In this document: positions 8,151-15,126 of the stretch, piece after piece
Position numbering within the stretch: the stretch's first letter is position 1
How the letters are laid out: each line of letters starts with the position of its first letter
Source: SMAG-U1939 sp036376595
Lineage (GTDB): Bacteria > Chloroflexota > Ktedonobacteria > Ktedonobacterales > JADMIN01
Direction: 5' to 3'
Length of the DNA: 30,032 nt
Assembly (NCBI GenBank): GCA_036376595.1
Contig: DASVAA010000245.1
Coordinates: 1-30,032 of the forward strand
Program-made: the position numbers and the translations under genes
The notes under the pieces: generated by a model
Database searches by the model: none
What the model was told of the DNA's origin: nothing
What the model saw: the letters and a program-made list of their open reading frames with translations, nothing else

Positions 8151-8191
8151 CGGCCTTCGCGAAACTCCGCGAGCCTCCGCGTTCTCGGTTC
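8151..8191. repeat. Dispersed CTTCGCG/CCTCCGCG repeat, copy A
   Basis: Text of the form CCTTCGCGAAACTCCGCGAG then CCTCCGCGTTCTCGG lies between two minus-strand genes. The same word pattern occurs at 17331-17370 and, in both orientations, at 18721-18890. All copies are intergenic. Confidence 0.6.
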
Positions 8192-8195
8192 CACG

Positions 8196-8942
8196 CTACC
8201 CAGTAGGCGCGCCCTGGCCTGGCTGCGGCTGCGTGAACTCCGGCGGCGTGCGCGGCTGCTGCAGGCAGCGCAGGAACCATTCCGTCGCGAGCCGCGCCAC
8301 CTGCTCCAACGTGCCCGGCTCCTCGAACAGATGCGTCGCGCCGGGAACGATGTCGAGCCGCTTCTCCCCCGTGAGCTGCGCGTACGCCTGGCGATTGAGC
8401 GCGATCACCTGCTCGTCGTTGCCGCCGACGATCAGCAGCGTCGGCGCGCGCACGGATGCCAGCGCCGGGCCGGCCAAGTCGGGGCGCCCGCCGCGCGAGA
8501 CGATCGCGCGCACCACTAGCGGACGCATCGCCGTCGCCACCAGCGCCGCCGCGGCTCCCGTGCTGGCGCCAAAGAGGCCGATGGGTAGCTCACTCGTCCG
8601 CTGGGTGACCGTCAGCCAGTCGATCGCATGGACCAGCCGCTTGGCCAGCAGATCGATGTCGAAGCGCCGCATCCCGCCTTGCAGCTCGATGGCCTCTTCA
8701 TCGGGCGTCAGCAGGTCCATCAGCAGCGTGCCCAGGCCGGCGGCGTTGAGCTGGCGCGCCACCATCTGGTTACGCGGACTGTGACGGCTGCTGCCGCTGC
8801 CGTGCGCAAACAGCACCACGCCGCGCGCCGCCTGCGGGATCGTCAGATCGCCTTCGAGGTTGACCCACCCCGCCGGAATGGTGACGTACTCGCCGCCGCT
8901 GCCGTCGGGCGCTGGCTGGCTCTGTGGCCGGGGACCGCTCAT
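8196..8942 (-). CDS. Alpha/beta hydrolase (dienelactone-hydrolase-like)
   Basis: 248 residues. The start at 8942 is chosen because AAAGGAG lies ~10 nt upstream; the frame upstream is only Arg-rich. The fold signature is complete: a VVLFAHGSGSSRHSPRN oxyanion strand-turn (43-58), nucleophile elbow GASTG with Ser127, acid Asp176 in GGNDEQV, and His204 in GATHLFEEPG. The GSGSSRHSPRN motif and the ATHLFEEPG ending are typical of the hydrolase half found fused to a phosphoribosyltransferase in some bacteria (I recall Mycobacterium tuberculosis Rv0571c as such a fusion). Here the two halves are separate genes in the same set. The Pro/Gln-rich last 25 residues look like a disordered tail. Substrate unknown. 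Confidence 0.85.
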   Translation of the reverse strand: MSGPRPQSQPAPDGSGGEYVTIPAGWVNLEGDLTIPQAARGVVLFAHGSGSSRHSPRNQMVARQLNAAGLGTLLMDLLTPDEEAIELQGGMRRFDIDLLAKRLVHAIDWLTVTQRTSELPIGLFGASTGAAAALVATAMRPLVVRAIVSRGGRPDLAGPALASVRAPTLLIVGGNDEQVIALNRQAYAQLTGEKRLDIVPGATHLFEEPGTLEQVARLATEWFLRCLQQPRTPPEFTQPQPGQGAPTG

Positions 8943-8988
8943 GGCCTGACGCTCCTTTCCATCCGCCGCTGGCGTGGCCGCTACTCCA

Positions 8989-10239
8989 CTAATGGATCGT
9001 CGGCGCGGCACCGGTCTGCTGCTGGCCCTGACCCTCGCCTTCGCCCCGGCTCGCACGCGTCTGCGGCCGCCCGGTTTCAAGCTCCTGGCGTGTCACGCGC
9101 TGGCCGTGGGCGCTGGTCTTGCCGAGATCGAGCAGCGACTTGAGGCGCACCATCGCCTGGTCTAGCTCGTTCTTGAGGCTCGAATCGAGGAAGCCCGCGA
9201 GCGTGTTGCCAATGGCGCCGGCCGGCGGCGTGTACCACATGCGGATGTTGATGCGCGTGCCAGGCATCTGGTCGCCGTGACGCGCCTCCTTGAAGCGCAC
9301 GATGCCCTTGTTCCGCAGCTCCGAGTCCGGCGTGCTCTCCCAGGCGATCAGCTCGTTGGGGATCAGCTCGTTCGTCACGGCGTCAAAATCGAGCTTGGTG
9401 CCGGCGGGGCCACTGACCACCCAATGCGTGCGTCCTGGCCCCGTCTCGCGCACCTCATCCACATGTGAGAAGATGCGCGGGAAGTTCTCGACCTGGCGCC
9501 AGAAGGCATATACCTCTTCTACCGGTGCCTGGAGGTCGATCTCCTTCTGGTGATAGACCGCGTGGCGTCCGGCGCCCAGGCCAGTCAGCTCGCGGATCGG
9601 CATGTCGGTGGTGCCACGCAGCAGCAGGAGCGCGCCCGGCACCCCGACGAGCGTGCCGCCCAGGCCGCCGCGCAGCAGCCCATACAGCGCCATCCCGCCG
9701 CCCGCCACGCTCGCCACCAGCCGGCCCGTCGGGTTCCAGTGCCGATGCAGGTACGCTGGCTCCTCGCCGGGCCGCATCACGCCACCCTGCAAGCCAGGGA
9801 TGTCGCGCGCGTGCTGGTAGACGCGCAGCTTGTTGGTGACTCCACGCACGCCGCGCACCGCACCCGTGCGCGCCTGCACGAGGTCAGCCTCGTCGGCCAG
9901 GATCGCCCCGCTGAGCGTGACGTGACCGTTGTCGGCGGTGACGTCGACCGCGCCAGGATGCGAGCAGACACGGCCCAGCCGCGATCGCACCCGCGCGACG
10001 ATCACCTGATCGGGCGCCTCACCCGGCGTGCCCAGCGCGCGCAGCTCGGCGGTCAACCCCTGCACGCGGTGTCCCAGGTCCTGCGTCACCGCGTCGAGGG
10101 CATCGTCCGAGACGTTGGCCAGGCGCGTCAGTTTGTCGCGCAGCAGCGCGCGGCGGCGATTGCCGCGCTGGGGATCGTAGAAGTACATCGCGGCGGCGCC
10201 GAGACCGGCGGCGGTGGCAAGTCTGCTGATGGTGCCCAT
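8989..10239 (-). CDS. BON + SRPBCC (polyketide cyclase-like) domain protein
   Basis: 416 residues, AAAGGAC upstream. Order of parts: an N-terminal Ala/Gly segment with YFYDPQRGNRRRALLRDK (1-36), common at the start of this family; a BON domain at about 78-142 (VRSRLGRVCSHPGAVDV, VTLSGAILADEAD, VRGVRGVTNKL); a hydrophobic Gly-rich hairpin at about 172-208 that may insert in the membrane; an SRPBCC/START-like domain at about 228-370 (IDLQAPVEEVYAFWRQVENF, AWESTPDSE, GTRINIRMWYTP, then a C-terminal helix); and a Gln/Gly/Arg-rich tail. BON domains bind membranes and phospholipids; SRPBCC domains bind hydrophobic ligands. It lies between the phosphoribosyltransferase and hydrolase genes with gaps of 90 and 46 nt, so co-transcription is likely. 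Confidence 0.85.
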   Translation of the reverse strand: MGTISRLATAAGLGAAAMYFYDPQRGNRRRALLRDKLTRLANVSDDALDAVTQDLGHRVQGLTAELRALGTPGEAPDQVIVARVRSRLGRVCSHPGAVDVTADNGHVTLSGAILADEADLVQARTGAVRGVRGVTNKLRVYQHARDIPGLQGGVMRPGEEPAYLHRHWNPTGRLVASVAGGGMALYGLLRGGLGGTLVGVPGALLLLRGTTDMPIRELTGLGAGRHAVYHQKEIDLQAPVEEVYAFWRQVENFPRIFSHVDEVRETGPGRTHWVVSGPAGTKLDFDAVTNELIPNELIAWESTPDSELRNKGIVRFKEARHGDQMPGTRINIRMWYTPPAGAIGNTLAGFLDSSLKNELDQAMVRLKSLLDLGKTSAHGQRVTRQELETGRPQTRASRGEGEGQGQQQTGAAPTIH

Positions 10240-10329
10240 GCGTGGAATGTCCTTTCCTAATCCTCTACCCTCTCCTCATAGCTACCTGGCCCGTCTCGGA
10301 TCGTCCTCCGGGCGGCGCTCTACTCTCTG

Positions 10330-11019
10330 CTACACGCTCACGCCGGGTCCCGCGCCGGCCGGGTGCGGTGGCTGGTTGGCGCGGGCCAGCAGATCGCGCA
10401 CCTCGGCGTCGGTGGTCTGGGCGAAGTCCTGATACCACCAGCCAACGCCGTAGAACGGCTCGGGCGTGGCGAGGCAGACTACCGTCGCGCCTTCGCCGCG
10501 CAGCAGCTCGACCGCCTCACGTGAGGCGACCGGCACGGCCACCACGATCTGCGCCGGCTGCTCCTGGTGTAGCGCGCGCACGGCGGCGAGCATCGTCGAG
10601 CCGGTGGCGAGGCCGTCGTCCACCAGGATCGGGATCATGCCATGCACCTGTGGTGGCGGGCGATCGTCGCGATACTCGTGGTCGCGCCGCGTCAGCTCCT
10701 GCCGCTCTCGGGCGATCACCGCGTCGATCTCCTGCCGTGGGATGTGCAGCATATCGATCACGTCACGGTTGAGCACCACGATGTCGCCGCTGGCGATGGC
10801 GCCCATGGCCAGCTCTTCGTGCCCCGGCACGCCCAGCTTGCGCACGAGAAACACATCCAGCGGCGCGTGCAGCGCGCGCGCGACCTCGTAGCCCACCGGC
10901 ACGCCGCCGCGCGGCAGCGCCAGCACGATCACATCGGGGCGGTTGGCGAAGAGCAGCAGATCGCCGGCGAGCTGGCGCCCGGCCTCAAAACGGTCGCGGT
11001 AGGGCAGCGATACCGGCAT
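10330..11019 (-). CDS. Phosphoribosyltransferase-domain protein
   Basis: 229 residues from an ATG with AAAGGAGGGAGG upstream. The PRPP-binding loop ILVDDGLATGSTM is at 131-143 (two acidic residues then TGSTM), and the type I PRTase elements VLALPRGGVPVGYEVA (32-47), DVFLVRKLGVPGHEELAMGA (55-74) and the PxEPFYGVGWWYQDF segment near the end are all present. The last motif, with FYGVGxxYxDF, marks the subgroup of stress-associated PRTases often linked to dienelactone-hydrolase-like proteins. It is not one of the standard nucleotide-salvage enzymes. It appears to be the first gene of the minus-strand set running to 7638. The PRPP acceptor is unknown. Confidence 0.9.
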   Translation of the reverse strand: MPVSLPYRDRFEAGRQLAGDLLLFANRPDVIVLALPRGGVPVGYEVARALHAPLDVFLVRKLGVPGHEELAMGAIASGDIVVLNRDVIDMLHIPRQEIDAVIARERQELTRRDHEYRDDRPPPQVHGMIPILVDDGLATGSTMLAAVRALHQEQPAQIVVAVPVASREAVELLRGEGATVVCLATPEPFYGVGWWYQDFAQTTDAEVRDLLARANQPPHPAGAGPGVSV

Positions 11020-11130
11020 GGCGGCCTCCCTCCTTTCGCGCGACGGGTCGCGTGCCAATAGTGCCGATCCAGTGGGCCGCAATGCCCGTGCCACGTGAGA
11101 GGCAATACCAGGGTTACGCGCGGCACGCAC

Positions 11131-11492
11131 TCAGAACGGCAGGCGGTTGATGGTATCGCACCACTCGTCGTGAGAGCTTGCACCCCAAAAGAGCAGGAGC
11201 GCGTCAATCAGGCGCCCAATTGAGGCAGCGGATGCCAGCAGCACAATGCCGGGGCTGTGGCGTCCAGAGATCAGAAAATCGGCGAAATGTCCGGTAGTGT
11301 CCGCTTGTCGTAGCTCCCAAGAATCCTGTTGGCGTCCGCCGCGAAGGTGAGCAGGGGAGGGTCCTTGAGTCCCAAGGTGCCTGCTGCTACCGCGGTGACG
11401 ATATCTATGGTTGGCTCCCTCAGGAGCATGCCGCGAATAATGGCTGGCTCGAGGTTCTCATCTGCCAGGAACCGCGGGCTGTCCGCACTCAT
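11131..11492 (-). pseudogene. DUF5615 PIN-like toxin, frameshifted
   Basis: The open frame gives 73 residues (MSADSPRFLADENLEPAIIRG...) and ends at TGA in 11271-11273, just after YDKRTLPDISPIF. In another frame the coding resumes at once: HFADFLISGRHSPGIVLLA, then IGRLIDALLLFWGASS and a TGA at 11131-11133. Joined, this gives about 120 residues matching DUF5615 family toxins (FLADEN at the start; R(T)(M/L)P.HF..F...G..SPGV.L; IG..I..L). A single missing base in CCGGACATTTC explains the break. The start codon overlaps the DUF433 stop as ATGA, the normal layout of this pair. It is either a genuinely inactivated toxin or a base-calling error. Confidence 0.75.
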
Positions 11493-11833
11493 GAGACGCG
11501 CGAATCCGACTCTTTGTGTGCTTGGTGCTCGGCGAAGCGCCGACGCATCTCCGCGTAGAACTCTGGGCGCGCAGCTTGCTCCGCAGCCCAGCGCGCGGCA
11601 TCAAGCTCTTCCGTCTCGCGGAAGAACGCATCTACCGCGTCTTTGTGCTCCAGGTAATAGGCGATGGTGCCGTACACGGCGTAGAGCGGCACGTGTGGGA
11701 AGCTCTCATGGATCTGTTCCGGCGTGCGGCCCTTGTGCCAGAAGGCGATCACCGTGTCAACCGTGATGCGTGTGGCGCCAACGTACAGGTTGCCGTCTCG
11801 CGCCTGGACGTATTGGTTGCTTTCGAGGTCCAT
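11489..11833 (-). CDS. DUF433 antitoxin
   Basis: 114 residues. The start at 11833 has GCGAGGG upstream; an ATG at 11854 in the same frame is a weaker alternative. Residues 10-60 carry the DUF433 signature: DGNLYVGATRITVDTVIAFW, then GRTPEQIHESFPHVPLYAVYGTIAYYLEH, the latter the small helix-turn-helix-like part that binds DNA or toxin. The C-terminal half is a charged helix (FFRETEELDAARWAAEQAAR...) expected to clasp the partner toxin. It is intact, and its stop overlaps the start of the frameshifted DUF5615 toxin gene by 4 nt. DUF433 proteins act as antitoxins and usually repress their own promoter. Confidence 0.85.
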   Translation of the reverse strand: MDLESNQYVQARDGNLYVGATRITVDTVIAFWHKGRTPEQIHESFPHVPLYAVYGTIAYYLEHKDAVDAFFRETEELDAARWAAEQAARPEFYAEMRRRFAEHQAHKESDSRVS

Positions 11834-11873
11834 ATCCCTCGCCTCACTGCTCATGTGCCTGCCTATGGCCGTC

Positions 11874-11879
11874 AGTATA
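11874..11879 (-). promoter_or_regulatory. Possible -10 box (TATACT on minus strand) for DUF433/DUF5615
   Basis: TATACT read on the minus strand lies 40 nt before the DUF433 start, giving a short leader that contains its ribosome site. No strong -35 is visible. It lies in the gap shared with the divergent thiamine-diphosphate enzyme, where TGATATGCT (11901-11909) could be an extended -10 for the plus strand. Confidence 0.4.
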
Positions 11880-11970
11880 GCACGCCAAGGGCTGTTTCCG
11901 TGATATGCTGGCGGCGTGGGCGCATCGGGCGCGCCCAGCTCTGATGGCATTGGCGGAGGTGAACGCACCC

Positions 11971-13620
11971 ATGGAGGAAGTGATCGCGCACGGCGGCTTG
12001 TTGGTGGCCGAGATGCTCAAGCGCGAGGGCGTCGAGACTGTCTTCACGCTCAGCGGCGGCCATGTCGCCGCGATCTACGACGGCTGCGTGCGGCGCGGCA
12101 TCCGCGTCGTGGATACGCGCCACGAGCAGGTGGCCGTGCATGCCGCCGAAGGGTGGGCCAAGGTCACACGCCAGCCCGGCGTCGCGCTGCTTACCGCTGG
12201 TCCTGGCGTCACCGACGGCGTCACCGGCATCGCCAACGCCTACTTCGGCAACAGCCCGATCGTCGTCTTCGGTGGCGCGGCGCCGCTCGCCAATTGGGAC
12301 CAGGGCGCGCTGCAAGAGCTGCATCACCTGGAGCTGGTGCGGCCGATCACCAAGTGGGCGCGCACCGTCATCTCCACTGCCCGCCTCGCCGAGTACACCG
12401 CCGCCGCCTTCCGCGAGGCCACCACCGGGCGCTATGGGCCTGCCTTCCTCGAATGCCCGATGGATGTGCTCAACGGCCTGGTGCAGACCGCCGAGGTCAC
12501 GATTCCCGGTCCTGGCTCGCGCGTGCAGGCCAGGCCACAGGGCGATCCGCAGGCTGTCGCGCGCGCCGCGGAGCTGCTGGAGCGCGCCGAGCGCCCCGTG
12601 ATCTTCGCCGGCAGCACTGTCTGGTGGGATGACGCGGCGACCCCATTGCGCGTGCTCGCCGAGCGCATGGCCGCCCCGGTCTTCCTCAACGGTGCCGGGC
12701 GCGGCAGCCTGCCGCCGGACCACCCGCTGCTCTTCTCGCTGGCGCGGCGCGTGGCGCTGGGCGGCGCCGATCTGGTGCTGCTGGTGGGCACCAAGCTCGA
12801 CTTCCGCCTCAACTACGGCCAGCCGCCGCTAATCCCAGCCGAGGCCAAGATCGTCTGGCTCGATACGCTACCCGAAGAGATCGGCATCAACCGCGGTGCG
12901 GATGTGGGCATCCCCGGCGACGTGGGCGCCGTGATGGGCCAGATTGCGGACGCGCTGGCGAACCCGCTGGATCACGCCGAGTGGCTCAAGACGGCCCGCG
13001 CCGCCGAGGAGCAGGCGCACGAGCGCGAGGAGGCGCTGATGGCATCCGACGCCGTACCAATTCATCCGCTGCGCCTCTGCCGCGAGCTGCGCGACTTCCT
13101 CGACCACGACGCCTACGTGATCGGCGACGGTGGCGACATCGTCAGCTTTGGCGCGCGCGTGCTGCAAGCGTGGGAGCCGGGCCACTGGCTCGACGCGGGG
13201 CCGCTGGGCACGCTTGGCGCGGGCACCGGCTACGCCATCGCCACCAAGCTCGCGCGACCCGATAAGCAGGTGACCGTGCTGTTCGGCGACGGCGCCTTCG
13301 GCCTCAACGGCATGGAGTTCGAGACGATGGCGCGCCACAACCTGCCGGTGGTCGGCGTGATCGGCAACGACGGCCAGTGGGCGCAGATCAAGCATCCACA
13401 GCAGGCGATGCTGGGTCACAGCACCGCCGCCAACCTGGCTCCCGGCACCCGCTACGACCGCATGGTCGAGGCGCTGGGCGGCCACGGCGAGCTAGTCGAG
13501 CGCCCCGAAGACATCCGCCCCGCACTGGAGCGCGCATTCGCCAGCGGCAAGCCCGCCTGTGTCAACGTGCTGACCGATCCAAGCGTCGTCTATGGCCGCA
13601 GCACGCAGGTCGCGGTGTAG
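11971..13620 (+). CDS. Thiamine-diphosphate-dependent enzyme (acetolactate synthase-like / 2-hydroxyacyl-CoA lyase-like)
   Basis: 549 residues. The start at 11971 is preferred because GGAGGTG lies 9 nt upstream; an earlier in-frame ATG (11905) lacks a ribosome site and overlaps the promoter area. All three ThDP-enzyme domains are present. The PYR domain holds the catalytic Glu52 in DTRHEQVAVHAAEGWAK; a central domain carries GGADLVLLVGTKLDFRLNYG; the PP domain carries the ThDP/Mg motif GDG at 439-441 with Asn466 in GND. No FAD- or CoA-specific motif can be called by eye. The family includes acetolactate synthase large subunits, oxalyl-CoA decarboxylase and 2-hydroxyacyl-CoA lyase. No small regulatory subunit or other branched-chain gene is adjacent, which argues against a biosynthetic IlvB. 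Confidence 0.85.
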   Translation: MEEVIAHGGLLVAEMLKREGVETVFTLSGGHVAAIYDGCVRRGIRVVDTRHEQVAVHAAEGWAKVTRQPGVALLTAGPGVTDGVTGIANAYFGNSPIVVFGGAAPLANWDQGALQELHHLELVRPITKWARTVISTARLAEYTAAAFREATTGRYGPAFLECPMDVLNGLVQTAEVTIPGPGSRVQARPQGDPQAVARAAELLERAERPVIFAGSTVWWDDAATPLRVLAERMAAPVFLNGAGRGSLPPDHPLLFSLARRVALGGADLVLLVGTKLDFRLNYGQPPLIPAEAKIVWLDTLPEEIGINRGADVGIPGDVGAVMGQIADALANPLDHAEWLKTARAAEEQAHEREEALMASDAVPIHPLRLCRELRDFLDHDAYVIGDGGDIVSFGARVLQAWEPGHWLDAGPLGTLGAGTGYAIATKLARPDKQVTVLFGDGAFGLNGMEFETMARHNLPVVGVIGNDGQWAQIKHPQQAMLGHSTAANLAPGTRYDRMVEALGGHGELVERPEDIRPALERAFASGKPACVNVLTDPSVVYGRSTQVAV

Positions 13621-13625
13621 CCGGC

Positions 13626-13799
13626 GCCATATCCCACTTCTTCGCGTGCCACAGCGCGAGCGAGCTGCGCGGTGCCCACGACGCCTACCTCAGCACCGTC
13701 GCAATCAATCTCGACACGGGCGCCCAGGCGGATATCACGCTCGCCACGTTCGCGGCGCTGCTGGTGCTGCCGATCCTTACTTCTGATAAGCAGCTCTAG
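13626..13799 (+). pseudogene. Coding-like fragment without start codon
   Basis: Right after the thiamine enzyme, this stretch reads as protein-like sequence (AISHFFACHSASELRGAHD, then TVAINLDTGAQADITLATF and PILTSDKQL) ending at TAG. It has balanced composition unlike the Arg/Pro-rich shadows nearby, but no ATG/GTG start and no ribosome site in the gap. I do not recognise the family. It is best read as the 3' remnant of a gene whose 5' part has been lost. Confidence 0.35.
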
Positions 13800-13886
13800 C
13801 CATTGTCTGGCGCCAAACGGCCGCGCGGCGCGCGTAGTACAATGGGGCAGAGAACGGCTATTGGCGAGCGAGACTTGGAGCGCAAT

Positions 13887-14129
13887 ATGTCACAGACGAT
13901 AGAGATTGAGACCGTCGTGCAGCCGGGGGGCAAGATTGAGGTTAGCTCGCCCGCGCTGACGCCAGGGCAGCGGGCGAAGGTCGTCATCACGACGGACGAG
14001 AACGCTGCCCCTACCGAGGGACGACACGTCCTCGACATTATCAATTCGCTTCCTGGGTATCAGCTCTTCAAGACAGCGGAGGAGGTGGATGCCTATATTC
14101 GCGAAGAGCGCGACTCATGGGACCGCTGA
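13887..14129 (+). CDS. Antitoxin of PIN-domain toxin-antitoxin pair
   Basis: 80 residues from an ATG with TTGGAGC 7 nt upstream. An N-terminal beta-rich part (TIEIETVVQPGGKIEV, then PGQRAKVVITTD) is followed by a C-terminal helix (HVLDIINSLPGYQLFKTAEE, then VDAYIREERDSWDR). This layout, with the final (I)REERDSW-type helix, is typical of VapB-like antitoxins whose tail wraps the PIN toxin. It overlaps the toxin start by 13 nt, so translation is coupled. The pair probably represses its own transcription; a TACAAT box lies at 13838-13843, with no clear -35. Confidence 0.8.
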   Translation: MSQTIEIETVVQPGGKIEVSSPALTPGQRAKVVITTDENAAPTEGRHVLDIINSLPGYQLFKTAEEVDAYIREERDSWDR

Positions 14130-14563
14130 ATCTTCCCGTCGGAAGCGACGTCTACCTTGACGCCAACGCCTTTATCTATACCGTCGAACATGTCGAGCCG
14201 TTCAGCTCACGACTGGCCGCACTCTGGCAAACGGTGCAAGCGGGGCAGTTGCACGTGATAACCAGCGAGTTGACGTTGCTGGAAGTCTTGGTGAAGCCCA
14301 TACGCGAGCAGCGTCAAGACATTGAAAATGTCTTTCGTGCTGTGCTGCAACGTTCACCCGACGTCAGCATGCTGCCAATTTCGCTGGGCGTATTGGAGCG
14401 CGCGGCACAACTGCGCGCGAGCACGAATCTCAAGACGCCCGATGCGCTCCACGCCGCGACTGCGCTCGAACACGGCTGCGCGCTGTTTCTGACGAATGAT
14501 CCGGCGTTTCGTCGCGTGCCAGGTCTCCCCGTGACTTTGCTGAGCGATCTGGTCACTCCGTAG
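14117..14563 (+). CDS. PIN-domain (VapC-like) ribonuclease toxin
   Basis: 148 residues. PIN-domain acidic residues are in order: Asp15 in VYLDANAFIY, Glu56 in LTLLEVLVKP, Asp109 in LKTPDALHAAT, and Asn127-Asp128 in LTNDPAFRRV. Length is normal for VapC-type toxins, which cleave tRNA or rRNA. All four positions are intact, so the toxin is probably active and held by the preceding antitoxin. The start overlaps the antitoxin's end by 13 nt; the ribosome site GAAGAG lies inside the antitoxin gene. The next gene begins 17 nt later. Confidence 0.9.
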   Translation: MGPLNLPVGSDVYLDANAFIYTVEHVEPFSSRLAALWQTVQAGQLHVITSELTLLEVLVKPIREQRQDIENVFRAVLQRSPDVSMLPISLGVLERAAQLRASTNLKTPDALHAATALEHGCALFLTNDPAFRRVPGLPVTLLSDLVTP

Positions 14564-14580
14564 GAGCGAGAGAGGCTATC

Positions 14581-15060
14581 ATGGGCATCCTCAGCGACGA
14601 GATGCAGCGCATGGTGCAGCGGCAGCGGCTCGGCTACGTCGCCACCGTCTGCCCCGACGGCACGCCCAACCTCTCGCCAAAGGGGACGACGAAGGTCTGG
14701 GACGACAGCTCGCTGATCTTCGCCGACCTCGCCTCTCCCAATACCATTCGCAACCTGCGCCACAACCCCGCCATCGAGGTCAACGTGGTGGACCCCATTT
14801 CGCGCAAGGGCTACCGCTTCAAGGGCACCGCACGCGTGCTGACCGAGGGTGACGAGTTCGAGCGTGCCCTCGCCTTCTACGAGTGTAACGGCTTGGCCGA
14901 CCCTCGCCGCCGCATCCATGCCATCGTCATCATCGCCGTCACGCAGGCGCAGCCGCTGATCTCGCCCGCCTACGACAGCGGCGCCAGCGAGGCGGAGATA
15001 CGGGCGCAGTGGAAGCGGTATTGGGCGCAAGTCGAAAGTCACGGTAACGGAGGGGAATGA
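14581..15060 (+). CDS. Pyridoxamine-5'-phosphate-oxidase-like FMN-binding protein
   Basis: 159 residues, ribosome site GAGAGAGG. The split-barrel flavin fold is recognisable: RLGYVATVCPDGTPNLSPKG near 16-35 (the typical ...G.(V/A)AT...DG.P..(S)PKG strand pair), then LASPNTIRNLRHNPAIEVNVVDP and YRFKGTARVL. The family (PF01243) includes true PNP oxidases, F420- or FMN-dependent reductases and haem-degrading enzymes. The short length and PKG motif suit the small general pyridoxamine-oxidase-like group of unknown substrate. It closely follows the PIN toxin on the same strand but is probably functionally separate. Confidence 0.85.
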   Translation: MGILSDEMQRMVQRQRLGYVATVCPDGTPNLSPKGTTKVWDDSSLIFADLASPNTIRNLRHNPAIEVNVVDPISRKGYRFKGTARVLTEGDEFERALAFYECNGLADPRRRIHAIVIIAVTQAQPLISPAYDSGASEAEIRAQWKRYWAQVESHGNGGE

Positions 15061-15126
15061 GCACGACACAAGCGACCCTAGGTAATCCCTGTCCAATCCA
15101 TCTTGAGCCCGTTCAACACTTGGTCC

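Noticed and set aside
11905..11970. Upstream start for the thiamine enzyme
   Set aside because: The ATG at 11905 overlaps a likely -10 box and lacks a ribosome site; 11971 has GGAGGTG at correct spacing and begins at the usual family N-terminus.
12868..13485. Minus-strand open frame opposite the thiamine enzyme
   Set aside because: It is antisense to the conserved ThDP-binding domain and shows no motif of its own.
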